From SFTJ01 sp045613305 (GTDB lineage Bacteria > Bacteroidota > Bacteroidia > Bacteroidales > Muribaculaceae): a DNA stretch of 64,000 bases. The notes beneath the pieces are model-generated. The model saw only the letters and a program-made list of their open reading frames with translations. It made no database searches and was not told where the DNA came from. Both the position numbers and the translations under genes were made by a program. Positions within the stretch are counted from its first letter, which is position 1, and the number at the start of each line of letters is the position of its first letter. Of this stretch, positions 1 to 7,594 are shown piece after piece. The DNA lies in assembly GCA_045613305.1 (NCBI GenBank), contig JAZLAU010000026.1, positions 51,283-115,282 on the forward strand. Direction: 5' to 3'.

Positions 1-6
1 ATAAGT

Positions 7-747
7 ATGCAAAATAGGGGAAATTCGTTTTTAGATAATATGCCACCAGTTACATTGAATTTATTGATAATCAATGTGGTGGTGTTTGTGGCACAATTGG
101 TTATGCCGCGCATAGGCATTGAATTAGAGGATTATTTTGGCCTGCACTATTGGCAATCCGAAAGTTTTAATATAATCCAATTGTTTACGAACATGTTTTT
201 GCATGCCGACTTTTCGCACTTGTTTTTCAATATGTTCTCGTTGTTTATATTTTCTGGCATATTGGAGCGAGTGTTTGGACAGAAGCGCTTTTTGACCTAT
301 TTTATATTTTGCGGATTGGGCGCTTCGATAGTTCAAGAATTGGTGTGGACTTTTACGTGGCGCGACAATTTTGTGCCAGAGTTGGCATCTTTGAATCATA
401 TCTCGGTGGCAGAAATGTCGGCTTACATCGATTCGATGATAGCAAAAGGCGAGGAGTTGCCATTTTTGAGCCAATTGGTATCGATAGGGGCCAGTGGCGC
501 AGTGTTTGGCATATTGTTGGCTTTTGGCATGCTTTTCCCAAATGTGGAGATGTTTTTGATGTTTATACCAATCCCGATTAAGGCCAAGTGGATGGTGATA
601 GGTTACGGCATAATAGAACTGATGTTTGGAGTGGCGGGAACAATGGACAACATTGGCCATTTTGCTCACTTGGGAGGCATGCTATTTGGTTTCATCCTAT
701 TGTATTATTGGAAAAAGAAAGGACTATTTAACCGTGGGCATTTTTAA
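7..747 (+). CDS. Rhomboid family intramembrane serine protease (first of a tandem pair)
   Basis: A 246-residue polytopic membrane protein of the rhomboid family, which cleaves transmembrane substrates inside the bilayer. The family signatures are all visible: the His-Asn element of helix 2 (H71 and N75 in HLFFN), the nucleophile motif GASG with Ser163, and the catalytic-histidine helix GHFAHLGG with H218 as the likely general base. About six hydrophobic segments are present. A loop of roughly 45 residues (115-158) separates the N-terminal helices from the active-site helices. The gene overlaps the next rhomboid by 14 nt and probably shares its transcript. The upstream promoter is outside the window, so the start six bases into the window is taken as given. 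Substrates are unknown. Confidence 0.93.
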   Translation: MQNRGNSFLDNMPPVTLNLLIINVVVFVAQLVMPRIGIELEDYFGLHYWQSESFNIIQLFTNMFLHADFSHLFFNMFSLFIFSGILERVFGQKRFLTYFIFCGLGASIVQELVWTFTWRDNFVPELASLNHISVAEMSAYIDSMIAKGEELPFLSQLVSIGASGAVFGILLAFGMLFPNVEMFLMFIPIPIKAKWMVIGYGIIELMFGVAGTMDNIGHFAHLGGMLFGFILLYYWKKKGLFNRGHF

Positions 748-1663
748 CGAGTTGATATATAAATATAAAAGCGGCTCGCTATTGATAAAACTAATCTTTA
801 TCAATATCGTGGTGTTTGTGGTGCTAAAATTGGCATTGCTATTGTTGATGTTATTTGGCATCGACAGTTCCATTATAGGCATGTTAGTGGAATTGCCATC
901 GACTTGGAGCGGCGTTTTGAGCCGTCCGTGGACACTATTGACCTACATGTTTATGCATGGCGACATATTTCACATTCTGTTTAATATGTTGTGCTTGTAT
1001 TGGGTGGGGATGGTGTTTATGGAATTTAATACCCCCAAGCAGTTGGTGGCGTTGTATGTTCTTTCGGGCCTTGGAGGTGCGTTGCTGTATTTAGTTTCGT
1101 ATAACACATTGCCATATTTTTCGGGAGCATATACCACAATGGTAGGAGCATCGGCTTCAGTGCTCGGCATAATGGTTGCTGTGGGAGTGAGAGCCCCAAA
1201 CTATCGCATAGGTTTGTTGTTTTTTGGCCCAGTTCCGATGAAGTGGATAGTGCTTTCGATTGTTTTAATTGACCTGCTCAGCCTAAGCGGAAGCAACACA
1301 GGCGGTCACATAGCACATTTAGGAGGGGTTATGGTGGGCGCTTTGTATGCAGTGCTTATGAAACACGGCTTTGATTTGACGAAGGGCGTGAATAGAGTAA
1401 TTGATTATTTGGTTGATTTGTTTGAAAAGAAGCCAAAAGGTCCGGGCAAACCCATAGGAGGCACAAAATATCACTATGCAGAGCCTGAGAAAGAGCCACA
1501 AAAGACTAAAAAGGCATCGTCGGTGCGTGACCAATTTGTTTCGCCTGAGGAAGCCGCAATTGATGAGATACTTGAAAAGATAAAGGTGAGTGGTTACACT
1601 TCGCTCACCAAGGAGGAGAAGCAACGCATATTTTCGGCAGGAAATAAAAACACTAAGCACTAA
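734..1663 (+). CDS. Rhomboid family protease with C-terminal DUF6576-like tail (second of tandem pair)
   Basis: A 309-residue rhomboid protein. I place the start at a GTG overlapping the end of the upstream rhomboid by 14 nt. The upstream ATG at 626 would add 36 residues that only shadow the neighbour's reading frame; an AAGGA lies about 10 nt before the GTG. The rhomboid elements are HILFN (H80, N84), GASAS with candidate nucleophile Ser140, and GGHIAHLGG with H192. The nucleophile motif is GASA rather than the usual GxSG. After the membrane domain, a cytoplasmic tail of about 85 residues is rich in Lys, Pro and Glu and ends in a small helical segment (DEILEKIKVSGYTSLTKEEKQ), which resembles DUF6576. 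The pair is likely translationally coupled. Confidence 0.88.
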   Translation: MGIFNELIYKYKSGSLLIKLIFINIVVFVVLKLALLLLMLFGIDSSIIGMLVELPSTWSGVLSRPWTLLTYMFMHGDIFHILFNMLCLYWVGMVFMEFNTPKQLVALYVLSGLGGALLYLVSYNTLPYFSGAYTTMVGASASVLGIMVAVGVRAPNYRIGLLFFGPVPMKWIVLSIVLIDLLSLSGSNTGGHIAHLGGVMVGALYAVLMKHGFDLTKGVNRVIDYLVDLFEKKPKGPGKPIGGTKYHYAEPEKEPQKTKKASSVRDQFVSPEEAAIDEILEKIKVSGYTSLTKEEKQRIFSAGNKNTKH

Positions 1664-1670
1664 TTGAAAA

Positions 1671-2807
1671 ATGGTTAACCAACATGCGGCAAACATATCA
1701 TCAGGCCTAAATAAATTGGCTGGCATAGGGGCAATGCTTTTGGCAATGCTTATGTCGCTGTTGTTGCTTGTGGCAGCCTATGGCGGTTTGGTTGACCCAC
1801 GCTATTCGGTGAAGTTAACCCTATTTAATTTGGCGTTGCCATATCTGGCTATGCTTACGATGGTGTTGGCGGTGGCTATGTTGCTGCTCAAGCAATGGCG
1901 AAGTGCGGCGGTTTTGGGAGTTGCAATGCTCTTGTCGTGGCCGTCGGTGGGAGTGGTGATGCCTCTAAACGTGTTGACCGACGATGTTAGTGAGATAGCG
2001 CCAGCAAAACGGCTTAAGGTAATGTCGTTTAATGCACGATATTTCAATTATAAAGAAGGGACTGGAGATGGCGACCGCAACCAGAGTGTTGACATGCTGC
2101 TTGAGTGTGATGCCGATATAGTGGTGATTCAAGAAGGCAGTGCGGGGAAAAAGTTGAAAACTAAGCCTGGCGTAACGCCAGAAATGATTAGCCAACTCAA
2201 TGAGAAGTATCCCTATGCCTCGATTTGTGATGAGGCCATGTCGGTATTGTCGAAGTTTCCTGTGTCAGGCGGCAAATATCGATATTTGGGCGAGGATTCT
2301 TCGCATGAGGTGGTGTATAAAATAGATGTAGATGGCCGAGAACTTAATTTGGTGAATCTGCATTTGCAGTCGATGCACTTGAATAACAGTGATAAGGAAT
2401 TTATCACTAATAACGCCAATACCAATTTGGTAACCGATAGCGCAGTGTATAAAACCTTGCGAAGAAGCATCTTTACCAAACTCGGCAAGGCTTTTCGAAG
2501 CCATGCCACCCAGGCCGACACGGTTCGTGCACACGTTGACCGCATGAGTGAGAATGTGATATTGTGCGGCGATTTTAACGATGTGGCCACGTCGTGGTCA
2601 TATCGCACCTTGAGAGGCGACGATTTCAGTGATGCCCACGAAGACTGCGGTTTTGGCCCGATAGTCACCTTCCATGAGCACAAGTTGTGGCTTGGAATTG
2701 ACCATATATTGTACAGAGGTAAACTTCGAGCCGTGGACTTTGAACGTATAGATGCCAAAGTGAGCGACCACTATCCGATTGTTGCCACATTTGAATGGCT
2801 CGACTGA
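1671..2807 (+). CDS. Membrane-anchored endonuclease/exonuclease/phosphatase (EEP) family protein
   Basis: A 378-residue protein with three hydrophobic segments at the N terminus (about 20-37, 55-73 and 80-98) followed by a DNase I-like EEP domain. The metal and catalytic signatures are intact: N121 in SFNAR, E155 in VIQEG, D301 and N303 in GDFND, D344-H345 in GIDHI and the terminal SDH at 366-368. The family hydrolyses phosphodiester or phosphomonoester bonds; the substrate (nucleic acid, lipid head group or other) cannot be read from the sequence. It starts 7 nt after the rhomboid stop, so it is very likely cotranscribed. The catalytic domain should lie in the periplasm if the third helix exits outward, but orientation is an inference. 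Confidence 0.85.
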   Translation: MVNQHAANISSGLNKLAGIGAMLLAMLMSLLLLVAAYGGLVDPRYSVKLTLFNLALPYLAMLTMVLAVAMLLLKQWRSAAVLGVAMLLSWPSVGVVMPLNVLTDDVSEIAPAKRLKVMSFNARYFNYKEGTGDGDRNQSVDMLLECDADIVVIQEGSAGKKLKTKPGVTPEMISQLNEKYPYASICDEAMSVLSKFPVSGGKYRYLGEDSSHEVVYKIDVDGRELNLVNLHLQSMHLNNSDKEFITNNANTNLVTDSAVYKTLRRSIFTKLGKAFRSHATQADTVRAHVDRMSENVILCGDFNDVATSWSYRTLRGDDFSDAHEDCGFGPIVTFHEHKLWLGIDHILYRGKLRAVDFERIDAKVSDHYPIVATFEWLD

Positions 2808-2848
2808 TTACGGAGAGAAATAAATTTAATAATCATAAACAAACTAAA

Positions 2849-4969
2849 ATGAAAAGAACATTATTCACAATCACCGCCCTATGCTTATGTGCAATTGTTG
2901 CAATGGGCGCGAAGAAAGCTAAGATGAAAGAACGTGTAAATCCATTTTTGACGGAATACACCACAAAGTATCAGATTCCGCCATTTGAAAAGATTACTTA
3001 CGATGATTATTTGCCAGCAGTGAAGGCGGGCATTGAGCAGCACAATGCAGAAATCAATGCCATCATTATGCGTCGTGACCGTCCAGACTTTGAAAACACT
3101 ATTCTTGCCCTTGATAATGCAGGCCAATTGCTAACTAAGGTGGCAAATGTGTTTTTTGCTTTGAGCGAAAGCGATGGTACACCAGAAATGGAAGAATTGT
3201 CGAAAGAAATTTTGCCATTGATTACTTCACACAGCGATGAGGTGACCATGAACCCTATGCTTTTCCAAAAGGTGAAGGAAGTGTATGACAACAAGAAGAT
3301 TTATAACTTGACACGTCCACAAGAACGTTTATTGGACAAGACCTATAAGAGTTTTGTAAACAACGGCGCTCTTTTGTCGGATGCTGACAAGGAAGAATTG
3401 AAGAAAATCAATCAAGAGATTTCGGCAGCACAAATGCAGTTTAACCAAAACTTGCTAAAGGAAAACAATAGCACCGAAGTGGTAGTTGAAAACGAAAGCG
3501 AATTGTCGGGCTTGCCAGAAAGCACAATTGCAGAAGCAGCCAGCCAGGCACAAGCACGCGGCAAGGCAGGTAAGTGGGTGTTCACAGTGCACGCTCCAAG
3601 CCGCTTGGCTGTGTTGAGTTATGCCGATAACCGCGACTTGCGTGAAAGAATGTACAAGGCTTATATGAATATTTGTGCTAAGGATAACGAGTATAATAAT
3701 AGCGCAGCAATCAATAAGATTCTTAATTTGCGTGTGAGAAAGGCTAATTTGCTTGGCTATGAAACATTTGCCGATATGCAAATGGAAAAGGTGATGTCGA
3801 AGACTGTAGAAGCAGCCGAAGAATTGCTATATAAGATTTGGAAGCCAGCAGTGGCAAAGGCTCATGAAGAAATTGCCGATATGCAAAAGTATATCGACAA
3901 TCATGGCGGCAACTTTAAACTTGCAGCATGGGACTACTATTACTATGCAGAAAAGGTGAAGAAGGAACGTTTCAACATAAGCGAAGATGAAGTTCGTCCG
4001 TATTTCAAACTCGACAATGTGGTTAAGGGCTTGTTTGAATATGCAAACAGAATGTTTGGCATCACATTCAAAGAATTGCCAAAGGCACCAAAGTATAATC
4101 CAGAGGTTACTGTGTATGAAGTAAAGGATGCAAATGGCGACCATGTGGCAATCTTTATGACCGACTATTTCCCACGTGCAACTAAGCGTCAAGGCGCATG
4201 GATGAGCGAATTTAGAGGTGAATATAACTACAACGGCGAAAGTGTGCGTCCAATCATTTATAACGTTGGTAACTTCACAAAGCCAACCAAGGACCTTCCA
4301 TCGTTGTTGACAATTGATGAAGTTGAAACTACATTCCACGAATTTGGTCACGCTTTGCAAGGAATGTTGACACGTGCACAATTCCGTGGCATTGCAGGCA
4401 CAAATGTTGACCGTGATGCTGTGGAATTGCCATCACAATTCTCAGAACACTGGAAGTTTGAACCAGAATTGTTGAAAATCTATGCTAAGCACTATAAGAC
4501 AGGCGAAGTGATTCCTGACGAATTGGTTAAGAAGCTTGAGGCGTCATCTAAGTTCAATCAAGGATTCTCAACAGTGGAACTATGTGGTGCAGCATTGCTT
4601 GATATTGAATGGCATAAGATGAACTATGCAAAGGACATTGATGTTGCTAAGTTTGAAAAGTCGGTAGCACGCCGTCTTGGTTTGCCAGAAGAAATTCAAT
4701 TCCGCTATCGCAGCACATACTTTAAGCACATTTTTGGCAGCGACCAATATGCAGCAGGTTATTACACTTACCTATGGGCAGAAGTTTTGTCGGCCGATGC
4801 AGCAGCATTGTTCTCTGAAAAGGGAATGTATGACCCAGCATCAGCAAAGGCATTCCTTGAAAACATTCTTGAAGCAGGCGACAGTGAAGACGCAATGGAA
4901 CTTTACAAGCGTTTCCGTGGCCGTGCTCCAGAGGTTGATGCTTTGCTAATGGACCGTGGCTTGAAATAA
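2849..4969 (+). CDS. M3 family zinc metallopeptidase (peptidyl-dipeptidase Dcp / oligopeptidase A type), exported
   Basis: A 706-residue thermolysin-like oligopeptidase. The zinc motif HEFGH gives H497, E498 and H501, and E526 in DAVELPSQ is the expected third ligand. The C-terminal GYYTYLWAEV block is also typical of the family. The start at 2849 gives a good signal peptide (KR, hydrophobic core, cleavage near AMG-A at about residue 20); a longer frame starting at 2795 would bury it behind a polar extension and is rejected. Export suggests trimming of periplasmic or imported peptides. It lies 41 nt after the EEP gene with no visible promoter between them, and a strong terminator follows. Dcp and OpdA types are hard to separate by sequence reading alone. 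Confidence 0.93.
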   Translation: MKRTLFTITALCLCAIVAMGAKKAKMKERVNPFLTEYTTKYQIPPFEKITYDDYLPAVKAGIEQHNAEINAIIMRRDRPDFENTILALDNAGQLLTKVANVFFALSESDGTPEMEELSKEILPLITSHSDEVTMNPMLFQKVKEVYDNKKIYNLTRPQERLLDKTYKSFVNNGALLSDADKEELKKINQEISAAQMQFNQNLLKENNSTEVVVENESELSGLPESTIAEAASQAQARGKAGKWVFTVHAPSRLAVLSYADNRDLRERMYKAYMNICAKDNEYNNSAAINKILNLRVRKANLLGYETFADMQMEKVMSKTVEAAEELLYKIWKPAVAKAHEEIADMQKYIDNHGGNFKLAAWDYYYYAEKVKKERFNISEDEVRPYFKLDNVVKGLFEYANRMFGITFKELPKAPKYNPEVTVYEVKDANGDHVAIFMTDYFPRATKRQGAWMSEFRGEYNYNGESVRPIIYNVGNFTKPTKDLPSLLTIDEVETTFHEFGHALQGMLTRAQFRGIAGTNVDRDAVELPSQFSEHWKFEPELLKIYAKHYKTGEVIPDELVKKLEASSKFNQGFSTVELCGAALLDIEWHKMNYAKDIDVAKFEKSVARRLGLPEEIQFRYRSTYFKHIFGSDQYAAGYYTYLWAEVLSADAAALFSEKGMYDPASAKAFLENILEAGDSEDAMELYKRFRGRAPEVDALLMDRGLK

Positions 4970-5019
4970 ACAACGCAAAAAAAGCACCTGATTTTGCTTG
5001 GGTGCGATGAGATAACAAT

Positions 5020-5064
5020 ACCCGCCGGGCTTGCTTATGTGAGCGAGCCGGCGGGTGTTTTTTT
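5020..5064 (+). terminator. Rho-independent terminator after the M3 peptidase
   Basis: An imperfect 15-bp GC-rich stem (left arm from 5020, right arm ending at 5056, with unpaired G bases on the left arm) with a 6-nt loop is followed by seven T residues at 5058-5064. Confidence 0.92.
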
Positions 5065-5263
5065 AGGCATAAGTGTCAGGATGAGAGGGATGTGAGGTAG
5101 TTTTCGTTGTAATGGTAGAGAAAAGAATGATGCGATGTGTGAATAAACCGAATTCGAGTACCTACTTGATGAGGCAGGCGATAATGTGCAAATTGATATA
5201 AATGGCGATAGCAGTAGTGTGCAATTTGTTTCGTTTTTGATTTTTAAATGACAATAAAATTTT

Positions 5264-5295
5264 TTTGGTGTTTAGGCGTTTTTCAAGTATCTTTG
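5264..5295 (+). promoter_or_regulatory. Bacteroidetes-type promoter
   Basis: A -33 element TTTG (5264-5267) is separated by 20 nt from a -7 element TATCTTTG (5288-5295), matching TAnnTTTG. Transcription would begin about 20-25 nt before the ATG at 5323. Confidence 0.88.
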
Positions 5296-5322
5296 TCGCG
5301 ATAAAGAAAAACAACAAATAAA

Positions 5323-6402
5323 ATGAAAAAATACATTTACATAGCATTGGCATCGTTGTCAGCCATGATGATGTCGTGCGGAAGCAGTAATGAGTTTAAG
5401 GTGTCAGGGACTATTGAAGGCGGCACCGACAGTTTGGCTCTTGTTTTAGAATCGGCAAGCAGTGGCAATTGGTTGTATGTAGATTCAGTGGAAGTAAAAA
5501 GTAATGGAAACTTCAGCGTGTCATCGGCAGCGCCAACCTCACCAGGCGTTTATCGTTTGCGTTTGGGCGAACAATCAATCTATTTTCCAATCGATAGCCT
5601 TGATAATATAGACGTTAAGACCAAATTGGAAGCCTTTGCAACAGAATACACATTGAGCGGAAGCGAAAACGCAGAGCTGATGATGAATGTTGACAAGAAG
5701 GCAATGGAATTGGCAAAGAGTGGCGATGCTGCTAAGATGAGCGCATGGAAAGAAGAACTCACAAAGCAAGTTCTTGCTAATCCAAGCGGCATCGTGTCAT
5801 ATTATGTAATCAATAAATATGTAGGCAATAAGCCAGTGTTTGACCCTGCTAATGATTCCGACCTAAAGATTATAGGTGCTGTGGCTAATGCTTATTACAC
5901 ATTCCGTCCAACAGACCCACGCACACAGTATCTTGTTGACTTATTGTTAGAAGGACAACGCCGCCGTCAGCCAGCAAAGGAAGTTGTGGTTGAAGAAATT
6001 CCTATCATTGAAATTGATTTGCAAGACGATAAGGGTAAACAGCAAAAACTTACCGAAGTTGCTAAGCAAGGCAAGGTGGTGATTTTGAACTTCACTATGT
6101 ATGCAGCCGATTTCTCGCCACAATATAATGCAGTGTTGGCCGACATATATGGCAAATATAGTGCTAAGGGCTTAGAAGTGTTCCAAGTAAGCATCGACCC
6201 AGAAGAGTTTGTTTGGCGTCAAGCAGCGGCAAACTTGCCATGGATTACAGTTCTTGACCCAGCGAGCATACAATCGCGCGTGTTGCAGTCATATAATGTA
6301 TTCTCTGTTCCAACAACCTTCATCCTTAACAGAGAAGGAGATATTGTTGAAAGAGTGGTCGACGTGACAGAACTTGAAAAGGCTGTGGCTAAATATATTT
6401 AA
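5323..6402 (+). CDS. DUF4369/thioredoxin-like lipoprotein lacking the CXXC active site
   Basis: A 359-residue lipoprotein: the signal peptide ends in MMSC with lipidated C19. Residues about 25-110 look like the DUF4369 beta domain common before TlpA-like modules in Bacteroidales. A helical linker follows, and residues about 235-359 form an AhpC/TSA-thioredoxin fold with the cis-Pro loop SVPTTF (P330). The position that should read WCxxC reads YAADFS: A262 and S265 stand where the two cysteines would be. C19 is the only cysteine in the protein, so thiol-disulfide chemistry is not possible in the usual way. A structural or binding role in the envelope is an inference. It has its own consensus promoter and lies 38 nt before the YitT gene. 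Confidence 0.88.
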   Translation: MKKYIYIALASLSAMMMSCGSSNEFKVSGTIEGGTDSLALVLESASSGNWLYVDSVEVKSNGNFSVSSAAPTSPGVYRLRLGEQSIYFPIDSLDNIDVKTKLEAFATEYTLSGSENAELMMNVDKKAMELAKSGDAAKMSAWKEELTKQVLANPSGIVSYYVINKYVGNKPVFDPANDSDLKIIGAVANAYYTFRPTDPRTQYLVDLLLEGQRRRQPAKEVVVEEIPIIEIDLQDDKGKQQKLTEVAKQGKVVILNFTMYAADFSPQYNAVLADIYGKYSAKGLEVFQVSIDPEEFVWRQAAANLPWITVLDPASIQSRVLQSYNVFSVPTTFILNREGDIVERVVDVTELEKAVAKYI

Positions 6403-6440
6403 AGAAGAAAGAATCATCGGTTGTATTAACTTGCAAAAAG

Positions 6441-7370
6441 ATGAGAATCGGGAAATTAAAGATTACAATATCTGACATCAACGACTATTTGTTTTTGATA
6501 GTTGGCGTATTGTTTTACACAATAGGATGGGGTGCATTTATGCTTCCTTATCAAATAACCATTGGTGGCATAGCCGGTGTGTCGAGTATTGTGTATTTTG
6601 TCACTCAAATTCCGGCTGACTATACTTATTTTGCGATTAATGCAGTGCTAATGGTGGTTGCCCTGAAATTGCTGGGATTTAGGTTTATGGTAAAGACCAT
6701 ATTCTGCATTTTCGCAATCACGGCAATGCTTAGAGTTATACAGATGCTATTGATGCAGCCCGATGGCACATTGCTTCAATTGATGGGCCCTACCGAAAGT
6801 TTTATGGCTTGTATAGTGGGCTCAGCGTTGAGTGGCATAGGCATGGGATTCATCTTTATGTATAATGCCAGCACAGGTGGCACCGACATCATAGCGGCCA
6901 TAGTTAACAAATATCACGGCGACGTGTCGCTTGGTAAAGTGTTGACCGTGTGCGATATTATTATCGTTTCGTCGTGCTATTTTATCTTCTACGATTGGCG
7001 TAGAGTGGTGTTTGGTTTCTGCACATTGTTTGTGATGTATTATGTGATGGACTACTTTATGGAGCGTCAACGTCACTCTGTGCAGTTCTTCATAATCAGT
7101 CAGAAATATGAAGAGGTGGCAAAAGCAATCAATGAGCAAGTTAATCGTGGCTGTACGCTATTGTCGTCGGAAGGGTCATACACACGAGCTCAGGGCAAAG
7201 TGGTAATGTGCTTGGCTCGCAAGTATGAAAGCGACCGAATATTCTCATTGATTAAGCAGATTGACCCAGAAGCCTTTGTTTCGCAAAGCCGAGTTATTGG
7301 TGTTTTTGGCAAAGGTTTTTCGGAGTTATATGCAAAAAAACTGCAAAAGAAAAAAGAAACGGAAGCATAA
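6441..7370 (+). CDS. YitT family membrane protein (DUF161 plus DUF2179)
   Basis: A 309-residue protein with about five or six membrane segments in residues 15-205, containing the YitT/DUF161 features (GWGAFMLPYQITIGGIAG near the start and FMYNASTGGTDIIA near residue 145). A soluble C-terminal DUF2179 domain of about 90 residues follows. The family is thought to transport small solutes or ions, but the substrate is not established. It follows the thioredoxin-like lipoprotein by 38 nt without a recognisable promoter, so the two may be cotranscribed. A strong hairpin lies 30 nt after the stop. Confidence 0.88.
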   Translation: MRIGKLKITISDINDYLFLIVGVLFYTIGWGAFMLPYQITIGGIAGVSSIVYFVTQIPADYTYFAINAVLMVVALKLLGFRFMVKTIFCIFAITAMLRVIQMLLMQPDGTLLQLMGPTESFMACIVGSALSGIGMGFIFMYNASTGGTDIIAAIVNKYHGDVSLGKVLTVCDIIIVSSCYFIFYDWRRVVFGFCTLFVMYYVMDYFMERQRHSVQFFIISQKYEEVAKAINEQVNRGCTLLSSEGSYTRAQGKVVMCLARKYESDRIFSLIKQIDPEAFVSQSRVIGVFGKGFSELYAKKLQKKKETEA

Positions 7371-7400
7371 GGCATTGCATCGTTTTTTAAGAAATATAGT

Positions 7401-7430
7401 GCGGGGTGGTTGTATAGACAATCACCCCGC
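7401..7430 (+). terminator. GC-rich hairpin downstream of the YitT gene
   Basis: A stem of about 13 bp (GCGGGGTG paired with CACCCCGC, extended inward) has a 4-nt loop. The following bases are only moderately T-rich, so termination is likely but possibly not complete. Confidence 0.6.
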
Positions 7431-7449
7431 ATTGTGTTAGATGTGGTGG

Positions 7450-7481
7450 TTTGTTGATGTGGCTTTAATTTCGTAACTTTG
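7450..7481 (+). promoter_or_regulatory. Bacteroidetes-type promoter for the serine hydrolase
   Basis: TTTG at 7450-7453, 20 nt, then TAACTTTG at 7474-7481. This places the transcript start near 7488 and gives an untranslated leader of about 100 nt before the ATG at 7591. Confidence 0.85.
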
Positions 7482-7493
7482 TTTTCAAAGAAA

Positions 7494-7570
7494 GGGCAAT
7501 GCTGAACAATAAGATGACTAATGTTATAGATGGTGCACGAGGAAGTGAAAACATAAATGCGCCATTGCCC
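7494..7570 (+). promoter_or_regulatory. Leader inverted repeat upstream of the serine hydrolase
   Basis: GGGCAATG (7494-7501) and CATTGCCC (7563-7570) are perfectly complementary and lie within the predicted leader transcript, enclosing 61 nt. The left arm covers the ATG at 7499 of a 31-codon leader frame. The function is unknown; a regulatory RNA fold is an inference. Confidence 0.45.
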
Positions 7571-7594
7571 GATAAAAGAAACATGATAATATGA
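7499..7594 (+). CDS. Possible 31-residue leader peptide
   Basis: An open frame of 31 codons starts about 10 nt downstream of the predicted transcription start. Its TGA overlaps the ATG of the serine hydrolase in the form ATGA. That geometry would allow translational coupling. The peptide is polar and asparagine-rich and has no recognisable motif. With no homology evidence it could equally be a chance frame in the leader. Confidence 0.25.
   Translation: MLNNKMTNVIDGARGSENINAPLPDKRNMII

Larger units (their letters stand above)
4970..5322. other. 353-nt intergenic region
   Basis: It holds the terminator of the upstream operon (5020-5064), a minor hairpin just before it (about 4984-5006), and the promoter of the next gene (5264-5295). 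Between 5065 and 5260 I see no convincing gene, RNA structure or repeat. Confidence 0.6.

Noticed and set aside
626..733. Longer N terminus for the second rhomboid from the ATG at 626
   Set aside because: It would overlap the first rhomboid by about 120 nt and the added residues do not resemble a rhomboid N terminus.
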